NCBI GenBank assembly: GCA_022264855.1
Contig: JABYQU010000031.1
Coordinates: 124,001 to 188,000 of the forward strand
Length of the DNA: 64,000 nucleotides
DNA from: Lenzites betulinus
Taxonomy: Eukaryota; Basidiomycota; Agaricomycetes; Polyporales; Polyporaceae
Reading direction: 5' to 3'
This document shows positions 1-12,215 of this stretch, in pieces; within the stretch, counting starts at the first letter, position 1; each line of letters opens with the position of its first letter. Below the pieces are notes generated by a model. That model made no database searches. It was not told where the DNA came from and saw only the letters and a list, made by a program, of their open reading frames with translations. The position numbers and the translations under genes were made by a program.

Positions 1-568
1 TGGACACAGCTGTGCTCATGCTGCATGCGCTAAGCAGGGAGCCCCAGGAATTCCTGGTAAAGGACCACCTGGAGCCCCCCAGTCTACTGACATCCCCCTC
101 CCCACTGCCCTCCCCCCTCTGTTGTGTGCGCAGATGCCATCATTGCCACCAATATCTCTGCAGCTCATCATGACATACCTGAATGATGCCGCACCCACAG
201 GTGGAGATCCTGAGGGGGAGGGTGTGTGTGGTGACTGCCATGCCACACCTGATGTAGTGCCTGCACAGGCCTTAGGGGACAGTGCAGCAAGCATAAGCAT
301 TATGCCACTCATTGCACGGCCAAGCATAAGGACCCTTCAACCAGGAATGTGCAGTCCTTGGCCATGTGTTATGTGGTCCAGGCTTCTGTGCTGCCCATGC
401 CCGAGCCTGTGCAGCTCAAAAGAATGGCAAAAGGGTGCTTTATCGCAGTGTGCCACCCAAGGGGGAGCTGCAAGCTCAGCCAGCTTGACAAGCTGTGTGT
501 GAGCTGTGTGCAAAGGGCTTTACGGTTCATGATTGGGTGGCATGTGAGTTTCCTCTGCAATTCAGACA
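1..568. other. No gene supported at window start
   Basis: Short open frames occur on both strands but none shows a recognisable domain. The stretch is CpG-poor and lies directly upstream of the dioxygenase relic. It may contain its decayed N-terminal part, but I cannot show that. Confidence 0.3.
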
Positions 569-1571
569 TTGATATGGTATTCATATTCTGTGCTTGCTAG
601 CACCACCCAGGCAATATTGGATGGTGCCGACTGTATTGTTGGTGTCCTCACAGGGTGTCCTGAGGACCCTGCTTGGGATGGTGTGGTTTGGGGGGCAAAT
701 ACCATAATATACTATACTCGCCATAATTGCCGCTTTGGCCACCCTAATGTTATACATTGCTGGGGCAATTATCCAACACTGGCCCATGGTGTATCCTTCA
801 GTGGTGGGCAGTGTCTATGTTATGTCTGTGTTGCCTGTGTATTTAACATGCTAATTCATGTGGCTAGGCCGCCCATGGACTCAAAAACTCTGCGGGGAAT
901 GCATCTGTGCTGTCTGACTTATGTGCAGACCCCACCATGTGGCGCATCCCCGGCTTTGGCAATTGTATGTGGCAGTTCCCTATGCTATGCAGCAGAGCCC
1001 TCTAATAATGGCATGCACACAGCTATCCTTGCGACATATGCCCCAAAAATATGTTGTGACATAAACACCGAGCTGTGTAAGCTCCTCCACAACAACCCAG
1101 ACCTACAGAAGCCATTCAATACCAGCATGTGCCCTGCTGCAAGCTTCAATTTAGGGTCTAGCTCCATGTGCGTTAAGCATACAGATTCCCTCAATGACCC
1201 CTGCAATTGGATCTACATTACTGCTCTGGGCACATTTAACACTGCCAGAGGAGAACATCTTATCCTCTATGACCTCTGCCTTGTCATCAGATTCTCACCA
1301 GAATCCTCCATTTTGTTTCCATCAGCACTTCTGTACCATAAGCAGCATTTCCATCACAGATCACGAGCACAAGATGTCATTTATGCAGTACTGTGCAGGA
1401 GGTCTCATGCAATGGGTGGCATATAGGGGGCAGACAGTGGGCTCTCTCAAGAAGAATGACCCCACTGCATATGCTGCATATCATTTATCCCTGCCAAAAA
1501 GGGCTGAGCAGTGCATGGGCCACTTCTTAATGCTCGCAAGCTTCTCTGGGGACATCAGGGGTGGTAATTAA
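569..1571 (+). pseudogene. TET/JBP-like 2OG-Fe(II) dioxygenase relic
   Basis: The translation matches the fungal TET/JBP-type dioxygenase pattern. Seen in order: a GNYPTLAHGVSFSGGQ-like segment (about 760-815), an ILATYAPKI segment (about 1027-1055), then the core double-stranded beta-helix. The metal-binding HxD is HTD (His at 1178-1180, Asp at 1184-1186), followed by an ITALGTFNTARGEHLILYD segment. The distal His is in ALLYH (1337-1339). After about 1340 the match moves to another frame, with SFMQYCAGGLMQWV typical of the family C-terminus, so at least one frameshift is present. No start codon is convincing. Fungal members are thought to oxidise 5-methylcytosine and often travel with KDZ transposons (Iyer and colleagues). 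The core metal residues survive, but the frameshift and lost N-terminus argue for a pseudogene. Confidence 0.7.
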
Positions 1572-3100
1572 TATGAGTAATTTGATATCATCCTTTGTAG
1601 ATCTTGTGAAAGCATCCAATCCTGTTGCTCTTGACTTTGAGTCACAGAAGGATTTTGACATGGGTGGAAACATGAATAGCGGCTCAACAAACAGTATTGG
1701 GCTGACTCCATTTGCATATACCCTGAGTACTGCTACACTATCCTTTGCACTACATGAACACTGTGGATGACACCCTACCATACTAGTATCCCTTCCCCGC
1801 TGAGCACATCTGGCAAGGCTGCAAGTCTGATAACATATTTCCTGTGCTTGGGAATGTCACCAGAGTGCTCCATGAGCTTATTAAGGGCAAGTGCACTGAG
1901 TGGTGTCTGCATCCCATTAAACATGGAAGTAGATGTGAATGTCCCTAATCTTCCCTGTATTGACCACACTGGCCAGCATGCATGGGCTCTAGGTTAACAA
2001 GATGAACATTGCACTACAGGATATGTCGCTGTCGGCCAGGGACTGTATTTAGTTTGTTTATCTCTCTCATTATATTATGTTAATCCTTGATTAAACAAAC
2101 CATATATTATGTTATGTCCAAAGCCTATGGGATCCTCCAACTCAATCACTGGTGCAGATTATTGCTGGATTAGTATGGTTTAGCTTGCATGAACTCCTGC
2201 TTAATCAGTATAGATTAGCAATAGATTAAAAGTAGAACATCTCTATGTAGTGCATGGCTAAGATAGTCATCTATAGGCAGGTCATTGATATATCCCAGAG
2301 ATCATTCACTGACACCAAGTCTCTAGTCCATGTGTAGTAATTTCAACACCAGCTCCCAGTCCTCCATTACTATGTTGCAAATCTGCTTTGCCAAGTCATC
2401 CCTGATCAACTATAAAATGTTAGATTAAGGCATTAGTAGCAGTACTAGTGGATGCAACAGTACCTTGTCTGATCTAATGTATCACAGGCAACACTGTCCT
2501 TACATGCACCATCATATTCATTTTGACATTTATCCTACATACAACTGAACATGGATGACTGCTGATATGCATATGCATGTTCTCCAGAGGGCAAGTCTTG
2601 ACATGTCACTGCAGCAAGCCAAAGTTATAACATGTCCATTCTTCTCTCACTTTTAAAATAACCCTAACCAAACCCAGGTTGCATTAAAGAAGGGTATCCC
2701 AATAAAAGGGATGGCATCAAATACACATACTAAAACTGTTCTGCAATCCTAACTGTTGTAAACATGGTGCTCCCCTTGGGGATCCCTGCACTATTCCCCA
2801 TTCTTCCAGAGCTTCTAGCCGTATGCCATCTGCCCCTACACTAACACACACCCATCTTCTGATACTGTGCTTCACCTGTAGCCTGCTAATGGAGATGTTT
2901 ACAACATCAACCTCTTCAAAGAGGCCTTAGCTCTGCACACCCTGTTTATCTAGGAAATGCTCTCTGTTCATGGCCACCTCTGCCACAATGGCACAATCAC
3001 ACACACTGATGTTAATCTAAAGTGAGCCCCTTGTCTCAAGGACCTTAGGTACTCCATCACTCTGTCCAGGGTCTTTGGGACCAGCAGCTATTGTAGAAAT
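1572..3100. other. AT-rich, CpG-poor stretch without a supported gene
   Basis: Open frames are short and show no family signature. Base composition suggests old decayed repeat DNA. I see no boundary, tandem array or RNA gene. Confidence 0.4.
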
Positions 3101-3102
3101 GA

Positions 3103-5432
3103 TGCATTATTTACCGCATGCCTCCTGATGCATTATGACGGCCCAGTAAGCAAACAAGGACACTCTGGGACCTGCCTAATTAGGCAGGTGCCCCCAGTGA
3201 GCACTATTATATGGTGTTTTTACTGAGCTATTGCTTATCTCTTCTAGATTACACTCTTATCTCATCAGTCTGGTGCTTTCCCATGCCCCTCAGGCCTCTG
3301 CAAATGGATGCTTTTGCTCTCAGCTCACCACACCCTAATTAGGCAACTGCTGCCTCTTTCCTTTATAGCACCCTCCTCCCTCCAGCTCTTCTGTGCTCGT
3401 TTCTCATCTGTTTCAGCACAAACTAGGACCATTTGATTTGCATTACCTGGGACCACAATTGCATGCCAATGTGTCTGGAATTAGGTCAGTACTGATTGAG
3501 CTACAAAAGATGCAACATAGACAGATAAGCTAATGGAAATGTGTGATAACTAGCACATTTTGTGTCATGTCTTTGCGCATAAGAGCTCCCCGGAAAGCCA
3601 CATCATGTCACTTTCTGTTGAGCCCTTAACAATGCAAAATTGACCAGGTATGGCACGGCTACCATCCACCCTTATAGGGGAGGGGGGTAGCCACACTTCC
3701 CTGGGCCATATATCCCCCCATACATGTCGGAGCACTTCCATTTCTCCATATGACAATTATTGTACATACAGTGCCATGTTCAAGCCATACATATCATAAA
3801 ATAAATGCTCAAAAGTGCTCAAAGCCCGTTGCCCTGTAGCCCAGACACAGGGCAACAATTTCCCCTGTAGCACCATCATTCGGCCATGCAACACAACAAT
3901 CAGTATATTGCCAGAAAGCTGTTGCATGCAGCTTTCTGAAGGTATAGTTTGTGCCACAATGTGACCAGTATACATACTACTGTTGCCTTCACCTCCTCCT
4001 CCTGCCCACTGTCAGCAGTAATATCAACATATGTTATGTAAAACAGCATCAATTCACAGACAGACTTCACTCATACATGCCCAGTATTGCATAGCATCCC
4101 CCAATGTATTTAGAATGTATATACATAACAGTGGACAACATCAACATCTTATCAGTACAAAATAAAGGAATCTCTACAGAATATTACAACATTATGTAAT
4201 TGTGAATATTTTTCAGATCCAAATAGCGGCACATGTAGTGTACATGTATGCAAAGTGTTAAGTGATTTTGCGCCATAGTGCATGAGCTATTTGCTAATCT
4301 ATATTGGAATGCATAGCCACAAAGTGTCTTAAGACCAGTTTTGCAGCTGTGTACTACAGTATTAACAATCTAGCACTGTGTGCACACAATAGTTTCTACT
4401 TACACAAGTTTTTTGTCATTTCCTGTGATTTCTTCTGCATTTAATAGATATATTTTAGTACTAGTAAATGTACATAGCTTGGATGTTCCAACTGTAGGAG
4501 AAACTATGGAAATAACCAAAACTGTGTAGGGCAGCAGGGCATAAGCATATAAATGTGCATAGTGATGCAAGGAGTGGTCGCCTTACAGTGATACATATGC
4601 TGTTAGAAAGCGCCTGCATGCAGCTTTCCAGAAATCCATGTTTTGTTGCACAGTGGGTCTGCGTTGTGGCATTATTTGTAAAACGGTCATGTTCTGTTTA
4701 AGCCATAGGGTGGCAGGCTGTGAGTATGCTTCAGCCAATCTGATGTTGTCTTAATGTCATTTAAATGGTCTGTAATGTATAATTAGTATTCTGTAACAGT
4801 TTAAGGGCATTCTGACATGATTTGGCGATGATATGGGCTGACAGGTAAAGCTATCCTTCTCCTCCAGGAGGCTATCTCCACCATTCCCGAGCTATTTTGC
4901 ATCATTAAGTGCTCCCCAGAAAACAATGTGCTGTTTCTTTCCGGGGAGCCCTTACACGCAAGGAGGCAATGCGAAATATGTGCAATATTGTGCATTCTTT
5001 GTCAGCCTACCTGTATATCTTGCATCTCATATAGCTTAATCAGTTCTTACCTGGTTCCAGACATATTGGCATGCAATTGTGGTCCCAAGCAATTTAAATT
5101 GAACAGTGCTAGCGCAAGAGAAAACAAAGGATAAACACGCCCAGGAGAGCCAGTGAGGGGAAGCAAGTATGGAGGGAGAAGGCCACAGTTGCCTAATTAG
5201 GGTGTGGTAATTCAAGAGCAAAAGCGCCCACTTGCAGAGGCCTGAGGGGTGCGGGAACGCACCAGACTAATGAGATAAAAGTGTAATCTAGAAGAGATAA
5301 ATAATAGATCAGTAAAAACACCAGATAACAGTGCTCCCTGGGGGCATCTGCATAATTAGGCAGGTTACGAAGGGTCCTTGGTCGCTTACCAGGCTGTCAT
5401 AATGCATCAGAAGGCAGATAGTAATTAATGCA
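3103..5432. mobile_element. Fold-back element 1 with about 630-bp inverted arms
   Basis: The segment at about 3103-3740 reappears as a diverged reverse complement at about 4810-5432. Shared landmarks include TGATGCATTATGAC near the outer ends, CACACCCTAATTAGGCAACT, GGGACCACAATTGCATGCCA and GCTCCCCGGAAAG. The centre (3740-4810) has no coding capacity but holds smaller hairpins, for example around 3911-3942 (GAAAGCTG...CAGCTTTC) and 4607-4640. The layout of long arms with nested short hairpins matches the element at 14.77-17.17 kb, including a GAAAGC-loop-GCTTTC hairpin inside each arm-core junction. I found no clear target-site duplication. It is a non-autonomous MITE or fold-back type element. 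Confidence 0.65.
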
Positions 5433-6113
5433 ATACACTGCAGGGAGTTTAACAGTAAATGATGCATCAGGACTACCACAGCTGGTGTCGGGACCACCTA
5501 CTTCATATGTCTCAACTGCACTTTTACTCAGGCCAAAGTATTTGCCTGACACAACACATACTACACTTTTTGCAAAATATCTGGCAACTATGAGATGCCT
5601 CTGTTTACTTGGCCACAAGCTTCCTGTGTTGTTGCAATAACAGTGCACACTTTGTCCTGCTACACTACATGCTTGTACATAACTGTGCACTTCCACATGA
5701 ACTCTACTAACTGCACACCTAAACAGAGGATCACAGGTGGTTTGAGACAGAAGACCTCCCATTCTCATTTGACTGCTCCCATGGTGCTTCAATATACATA
5801 CATGTCCATATTGTGTCTCTATTGAATATTGCCCCTGAGTACTAATTCCTTCTTGACCTTTGCACTTCAATGTACATACATGCTCATATTGATTGTGTCA
5901 CCATTGCCCCTAAGTCCTTCTCTATCTTAAATCACAGCAAAAAAGCAGTGTTGCCTCAAACTCCCAAAACCTATCCGTACTCTGTGCCATCCTGCTACCA
6001 ATATGCAGGTCTGTTTTCTCCTTACACTTGATCTCTGCACAGCTTTTATTTCCACCTACAGAGTTACCACATTAACTGCTACTACCTGCCCCTTCAAGGA
6101 TCTGCCGCTATAT
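5433..6113. other. No gene supported
   Basis: Only short overlapping frames on both strands without family signatures. The sequence is AT-rich and CpG-poor, like the flanking decayed repeats. Confidence 0.35.
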
Positions 6114-7015
6114 GTGTTAGGGCATGTGCCACACAATAGGTCCGGAGTTTGGAATTCCAGGGAGGGTTCCGGAGTTCGGACGGAGTCCAGACGGAGGTGC
6201 AGCACGGAGGGAAGGACTTCAGCGAAGCTATTAGCAATGCTCTGAGACCTCCCGCAGTTGTCCTTAATTTCCGAGGGAACAAATAGTTGGAATTGGCCGG
6301 AGTTTGGGCCTGACTATTCCGGAGTTCCACACTGACTAGGTGCAACAAACTCCGAGACGATCGGAGCAAAACGGAGTCCAGGAGAGGAGGATGAAGAGGA
6401 CGACAAGGGACGAAGTCCGAGGGGACTTGACAAGCAAACAAGATTAAATGAAGTCCGAAATCTGGAGTTCCGGAGCACGGAGCCTCAGAGTTACCAGATT
6501 AGGAAGGTCGGAGTTTGGGGGTCACAACGGAGTTAGACCAAAGGAATAGATTGACAAGGGAGAAGCAAAGGAAGAGAGGTAACAGGATGAGTAACGAGAT
6601 ATCCAAACTGAGGTACTACGGCATTCCATGCGTGTATTTAAGGGCGGAAACCTTATTGTTAAGGAAGACAATAAGGATGTAAGGAATATCAAATCTGGAG
6701 TTCGGAGATTTCGGAGTTCTGGAGTCCCGAGGACAAAGACAATAGAGCTTATTGTCAAAGAGCAAGATGGTGCAAGAATGATGCAATTGTAAGAGAATGT
6801 ACACACCAAATTCCGGAATTCCGGAGTTCTGGAGCACAGGAAAGTCGGAGTTTGGAGGTCCAGATGCGCGGGAACTCAGAGTACAAAGTCCGGAGTGCGG
6901 GAAAGCCGGAGTTCGGAGCTACGGAGCGCACAGAGCGTAACAGCTAGCCACTTTGTAGCCTTGGTGTAGTCCCAAGCAATTCTTCCTAATGGGTGCCTAT
7001 CTAACCCTAGCTCAC
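6114..7015. repeat. CGGAGTTC-rich LTR-like repeat
   Basis: The segment starts with TGTTAGG and ends near TAACCCTAGCTCACA. It is filled with dispersed copies of CCGGAGTTC/CGGAGT-type words. A diverged relative with the same TGTTAGG start and internal order is seen at 27,720-28,450, and the terminal part (TTTGTAGCCT...CTAACCCTAGCTCACA) recurs at about 10,750-10,815. The TG...CA ends fit an LTR, but I could not find a convincing 5-bp duplication, so the ends are approximate. Confidence 0.4.
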
Positions 7016-7479
7016 ATACCACTCCCCTTGAGCCCCAGTGGGAATAGACAAGATCCATTTGGGTCCAAATAGATCCAAATAGATCCGAAAAGGATACTTA
7101 TAAGGGATCCCGCGAGACCCACGTAGATCCCAGTACTGTACCAGGGATCTATGTTTTGTGAATTTGTTTAAATCCATATGAGTCCCTCTGTGTCCCCCAA
7201 GTTCCAGCAAAAATGGTTCCAGTTGGATCCATCTAGACCCCAGAGGCCCCAGCTAGTATACATTGTATTCTGGGTCTGCCTGGAGCACCTCCCAAACCTT
7301 GCACATGTCCATTCCCCATGCCCAATTGTGCCCTCATGTGCACTCTCCGCCGCCCCTTGTGCTCTCCTTGCATTGCTCACCCTCGCGCCCCTGTGGTTCA
7401 CTCACCTCCAGAAGTTATGCTCTTGCTTGCATATGCCTAACAACCTGTCTTGACATGCATGATGGTCACTGAGGCGCAA

Positions 7480-8985
7480 AGTGGATGTCTCACTTTTTGA
7501 GGTAAATGTCAATGAGTCCATCCGTCTTCACATAGTGCTGGGTAGACTGCATGTCAGAGTAGATTCAAGTAGTTATATGAGGTACTTACAGCATCTACAA
7601 AGGGCAAGTGCAGCTTGTACCATGCGTTATATGCAGTCTTAGCCCCACCGGGGTTGTGCTTGACCCATATCAGAGTGCATAGCACTCTACCAAATGCCAT
7701 AAGAAGAGAACAAAGTTGTCGAGTAGTATAAGCTACTTACTTGGGCTTTAGTTTGACACCTTTGTTGGGAGCAGGGGGTGGCCAGGCAGCAGCCTTCTTA
7801 TGTTAGGATAACGTTCACCGGTGTCTGTCGAGCACACTGGTGAGGTTCAGAAGGCATCAAGCCTGAGGATGTATAACAGAGAGTACAAGGTATGAACAGG
7901 AGATCGAAGCTGGGGCTCTACTGTGAGCCCCCAGGATCTTATATACAGGTGGAGTCGAGTCATGTCCTGCATGAGTCATGGTTCAGAAGGAGTCACAAAG
8001 AGTCGTAAAGAGTCCAAAGGAGTCCTATCGAGTCACAACGAGTCATAGTGTCCAACGAGTCACTGGGAGTCATAATGAGTCGCTACCAGTCCTGTCGAGT
8101 CATGGTCCAGAAATAGGAGAAATTGTAACATCTTACCCTTAAATGATGAGCCAGGCTTTGCCTCGATGGTGATGGCAGCAGCCAAGCCCACAGCAGGCAC
8201 CGAAGCTGTAGGTGTGCCTTCAGATGGGCACATACAAGTGCTGTAATGGGAGGGTAGTAAATACGAATGAGCATGAGAGGGAAAATATGTACAATGGGTC
8301 TGGCACACCAGGGACATCCTCAATCTGCGCTTGTGTCAGTATTGCATCCCAGGGGCTTGGGGCAGGACAATCTGCTTACCTCTGAATTGGAGGGGAGAGT
8401 GTGTGGTGCTGGCAGGGGCAGGGAGGTGGCACTTTCAGGCAACATTGCAGAAGCCAGAGAGTGCTCGGGGGAGAGCCAAAGCGGGGAGGTCATTGTGATG
8501 GGCAATGTTGTTCATGGAGAGGGTGATACATAGCGGGCCTTCTTGGCTGATGTCTTGGGCTTGGTATCAGACTCCTTGAGCTTGTCTGTGGACTGTTTCT
8601 TGTTCAAGGCACTCAAAGTGGCAGGGGGCAAAGAATCGTTGTGGTCAATGATATACAATACTATAGAATATTTAAAGAACTGAATGATTGCCTAAGTGCC
8701 TTGTTTGTTGGTGTTGTTCTCGTTGTTGCCATCAGTGAACTCATCTGTCGCACTGTTGTCCTGTGCGCAAGCAATACCTTTGGAATCTTCTTGTGTAGCC
8801 TTTTCTTTTTTGCTCTTCTTGTCTTTGCACTTCTTCTTCTTATCCTTGTGCTTCTTCTGCTTGACAAGCTCACACTTTTCTGGATGGCGAGGTATTTGAT
8901 ATATATTTCTTTCTCCACTGGGAGTAGTTCTTGGTTGCGAGCTTCTCTGCCTTCCAACCATCCTCACAGTATTGTAGACACTCAA
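7480..8985 (-). pseudogene. Hypothetical gene relic split by a solo LTR
   Basis: On the minus strand a Lys-rich stretch (about 8985-8692, with KQKKHKDKKKK) is followed by Pro/Ser-rich frames down to about 8140. After the LTR the reading resumes with KKAAAWPPPAPNKGVKLKPK (7798-7740). Next come a GTAAGT donor and two further exon-like pieces, one containing WVKHNPGGAKTAYNAWYKLHL. Removing the LTR and one TCTTA duplication rejoins the Lys/Pro-rich reading. No domain is recognised. Interruption by the LTR and in-frame breaks make it a relic. Confidence 0.35.
7801..8130. mobile_element. Solo LTR, copy 1 (330 bp)
   Basis: Begins TGTTAGGATAACG and ends AATTGTAACA, with a perfect 5-bp duplication TCTTA at 7796-7800 and 8131-8135. 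A second copy lies at 29078-29408. The last 160 bp carry about a dozen GAGTC words at spacings of roughly 9-13 bp. No internal retroelement sequence is adjacent, so this is a solo LTR left by recombination. Confidence 0.85.
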
Positions 8986-9129
8986 AACAAGTGTTTATCA
9001 ACAGATGGTACCGCGCAGTAACCCCATTGGCTGAGTATATCATATTCTGATCAGAAAGTAAACTGATAACTGTAGTTTGTTTTGTATGTGTGCATCCTGG
9101 GCCACTGCAGGTAGTAGTTTGCTGAGTAT

Positions 9130-9537
9130 ATGCACCTGAGGTACATGTCTGTCTTTGGGCTATATCTTATCTCAGAACAAACATATAGAATGGCAAGAGC
9201 TATAGCGGGAAGCAAGTGCAAGATTGCCCGCAGAATAACAGAGGAGGCTCAGGAGCTGAGCCTGTGTGAAGTTGGAAGTGAAAACAGGGCTTGGCGCAAT
9301 GTCTTCAACGGGAGCTGTGCTGAAGCCGTAGGAGGCGGATGTCGGGAGGATGAACCAGCGTTGGCATGCCTATCTGTATGTTGCTGTTTGCACCAGATCT
9401 GCTGCAGACTATATCTTGCCCAAACCTTAACCATGTAAGATGATTGTAATATTAGTAAAAAGCTACAGTCTAGGCTATCTATTCTAGATTGTACTGACAC
9501 ATCTAGGGGCCTTGTAACCAGACCAAATGGTTATATC
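9130..9537 (+). repeat. Dispersed repeat, copy A (left part)
   Basis: It matches copy B (11,700-12,215) from TACATGTCTGT through GGCATGCCTATC to TTGTAACCAGA. A stretch of about 170 bp (about 9187-9357) is present here and absent from B. The match stops at 9537, and the continuation found in B reappears only at 17,840 (copy C). A and C therefore look like two halves of one copy. Confidence 0.6.
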
Positions 9538-9660
9538 TATGTTTTGGATGGAGGCGAGCTTGTGCAAGGTTCGCCCACAAGGGTTAGATAGTCTCAAAAG
9601 CGGAAACATAGCATTGTGAACAATAACTAGTCCAATAGTAATGAACAAAGTATTCGGGCG

Positions 9661-9716
9661 AGAGCCTGCCCACCGGCGCGGGGCAGGCTCACCGGCGCGG
9701 GGCAGGCTCACCGGCG
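9661..9716. repeat. Short GC-rich tandem repeat
   Basis: About two and a half copies of a GGGCAGGCTCACCGGCGC unit in direct tandem. Confidence 0.8.
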
Positions 9717-9850
9717 CACAACGCGCGTGTCTCCGCCTGTCTGTGAAGTCCCATTAGCAAGCTGTGAACTCCCCGAGATTTAGGAGCTTCCACGCGACGC
9801 ATCACGCGCTTGCGAGGGCCCCTTACACTTAGTCGGAGTTAGAAGCTCAC

Positions 9851-10352
9851 CTAAGGCAATGCTGTCCCAGACGGTCGCATGATGGTGCGTGTGAACAAGT
9901 CCAAGACCTCGGTATGATCTTGCATGTATGGGGCCAGGATTTGGGCATGTCTGCGCAGATACACGAGGAATGTGTCGCTCTTCCATCGCCCGATGGACTT
10001 GACCGTTTTGAAGGACACGCCCCTCAGCAAGTACTCCAACGTCCCTCCGATTCGAAAACTGTGTCCTGATATGTTGGAGTCTTGTATAGCACCTAGCGCT
10101 ACTTGGAGTTGCTTCAACAACACTGTGCGTGTCAAAGGAATTGCGGACCCCGTGGGCCGGCGGTACGCGAAAAGATGCTGCGATCCCGGAATGTCGTTTA
10201 CTCGCAGGTGGTTGTCTAGGGCGGCCCAGGGATCGCACTTGAGGGCCTTGTGTCGCGCGAAGGATATGTCTTCCCCCGGCCTTTGCCGTCTTCGATTGAG
10301 GCAGGTGGATGATGCGGACGACGCTCCCGTCGCGATGCTCTTTGATACGTAA
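9851..10352 (-). pseudogene. Tyrosine recombinase, C-terminal fragment
   Basis: The minus strand encodes a typical fungal tyrosine-recombinase C-terminus. A HLPQSKTAKAGG segment is followed, one frame over, by an ALKCDPWAALDNHL segment. The catalytic-type GHSFRIGGTLEYLLRGV block comes next (the H-x-x-R signature is HSFR), then SIGRWKSDTFLVYLRRHAQI and the C-terminal ILAPYM with the presumed nucleophile Tyr. Reading across requires a one-base shift in a GGGGG run (C run at about 10273-10277 on the + strand), so the copy is broken. The matching N-terminal part lies at 13.38-13.54 kb on the same strand. Confidence 0.7.
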
Positions 10353-10409
10353 GGACTTCCTTGTTGGATGGCGCGTTGATACGGTAAGAGGTGCTCTGAC
10401 GGCCAATAG

Positions 10410-11699
10410 CCGAGGGGTAGAGGACGTCTAGGTGTGTGATGAAGGGGAGTAAGGTCTCGAGCTCCCTAGGTTCGCTAGTAGGCCGGCCCGTGTACTGTTC
10501 GCGCGCAAGCAGGAGGAATTACGATTGATGAGGAACAAAGAAATCGTTTCTTATGGGGTGACGTTTCAGCCAACTGATGAAACGCAAATCGATGTACGTG
10601 GGAAAAAAATGCAAATCCCGATAGCTTTGGATTAGATTTAGAATAGACGCCACATAGAACCTGTTCTAACAGACCTAGGGTTAGGGTCCCAATTCATTAG
10701 AAACTTTAGGGTTAGTGCTTAGTTCCCCTGCCATGCTGTGCTAGCAACTTTGTAGCCTTAGTGTAGTCTTAAGCTAAACCCTCCCAGTGGGCGCTTGTCT
10801 AACCCTAGCTCACACAGCGCTTTACTTAGGCAGCTACACCTCTGCCACATAGGCACATTGATCATTCTATACTACAACAACTAGCCATATTCTTTTACAA
10901 CTCATTGATATCCGTGTATAAGCCACTTTAGTGTACTTACAGCACATACTCAGAGAGCTTATTCTACTAATGTAGTGGCTTGAAAATGCATGCTGATGGT
11001 CAATAGAACTGCAAGAAGAAGTAATAGAAGGTTATACACCTCTCTGTCAAATTATCAGAAGAGATGTGTAATAAGCAAGCAGGCTCTACTAGCATGTGGC
11101 TGTTTTACCACTGTCTCTAAGGCAAATGCATATGGAATGGCCAGTTTTTAGGGCAGTATATCAGATGCCTTTCTGACCACTACCATGGAATAGAGCTGGG
11201 CTCCAGCTTCCTGGTGATATATATTATGTGTAAAATGGCCAAAGACTTGCTTTAAAACATGCTGAACAGTGTTTTTGGCCATCCTGTGATTATTTCCAAG
11301 TCCCATGGGCACCTGTCCTTCTTGCCAGGCCAGTGTGCATGACTTGTGCCTGAGGGACTTGGTAGAATGGAGCTCGGAGCATTTTCTATAGGTAGGGTTC
11401 AAAATGATGGCAAAACCAGTATATTGAGCCCAATAGTAGTCCGATGATTATGGAAATAATACCATTAGGTGCGCATGAATGAGCACAATCTGTGCATGTA
11501 TGATACATGACATATTGATAAGCATTCAAGGAAGAAAACACAGTTTTACTGTTTTTTTAATGTACTAGCTACTATAATTTGCTATTTATGACATTAAATT
11601 TGCTTCTTTCACTACAAAACCACTGCCATTGCATTCCCGTCAGCCATAGCTTTCTAATGCTATATAGTAGTCTATACCTTGTGCAACAAATGGCTCATA
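10410..11699. other. CpG-poor block without a supported gene
   Basis: From about 10,550 the sequence becomes AT-rich and CpG-poor, unlike its flanks. It contains an LTR-like terminal remnant at 10,750-10,815 (CTAACCCTAGCTCACA), also seen near 7000. No coding region is supported. Confidence 0.4.
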
Positions 11700-12215
11700 C
11701 ACATGGGATACATGTCTGTATTTGGGCTAGATCTTATCTCAGAACAAACATGTACATACAGATTGGCACGCCAACACTGGTTCGCATTGGCATGCCTATC
11801 AGTATGTTACTATTTGCACCAGATCTACTGCAGACTCAATCTTGCCCAAACCTTGACCAAATTGAATGATTTTGGTATCATCAGAAAGCTACAGTCTAGC
11901 CCATCTATTCTAGATTGTACTGACACATCTAGGGGTCTTGTAACCAGATCAAATGGCTGTATCAGTGCTCATAAGTGACAGAGTCACCTAGTGTGACCTA
12001 TGTCACCACTAGCCACTGGCTGCTGACCTTGTGACATATTTTCCTTACTAACTACCCAAGTATTATGTGCTGTTAGGATCAGATTGACTAGCTCTTCCTG
12101 ATAAAACTAGTATTAGTATTTGTTTGAAGGCAGAAATTGCATAATAAGCAGAGCAAGCAAGATTTATATTACTTTACCCTTTGATGATTCATAGAGCCAA
12201 AACATGCTTCAAATG
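11700..12215 (+). repeat. Dispersed repeat, copy B (continuous copy)
   Basis: It contains both the part shared with copy A (ATACATGTCTGTATTTGGGC to CTTGTAACCAGATC) and the part shared with copy C (GTGCTCATAAGTGACAGAGT to AAAACATGCTTCAAATG). It is the uninterrupted reference showing that A and C were once joined. No coding function is seen. Confidence 0.65.
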
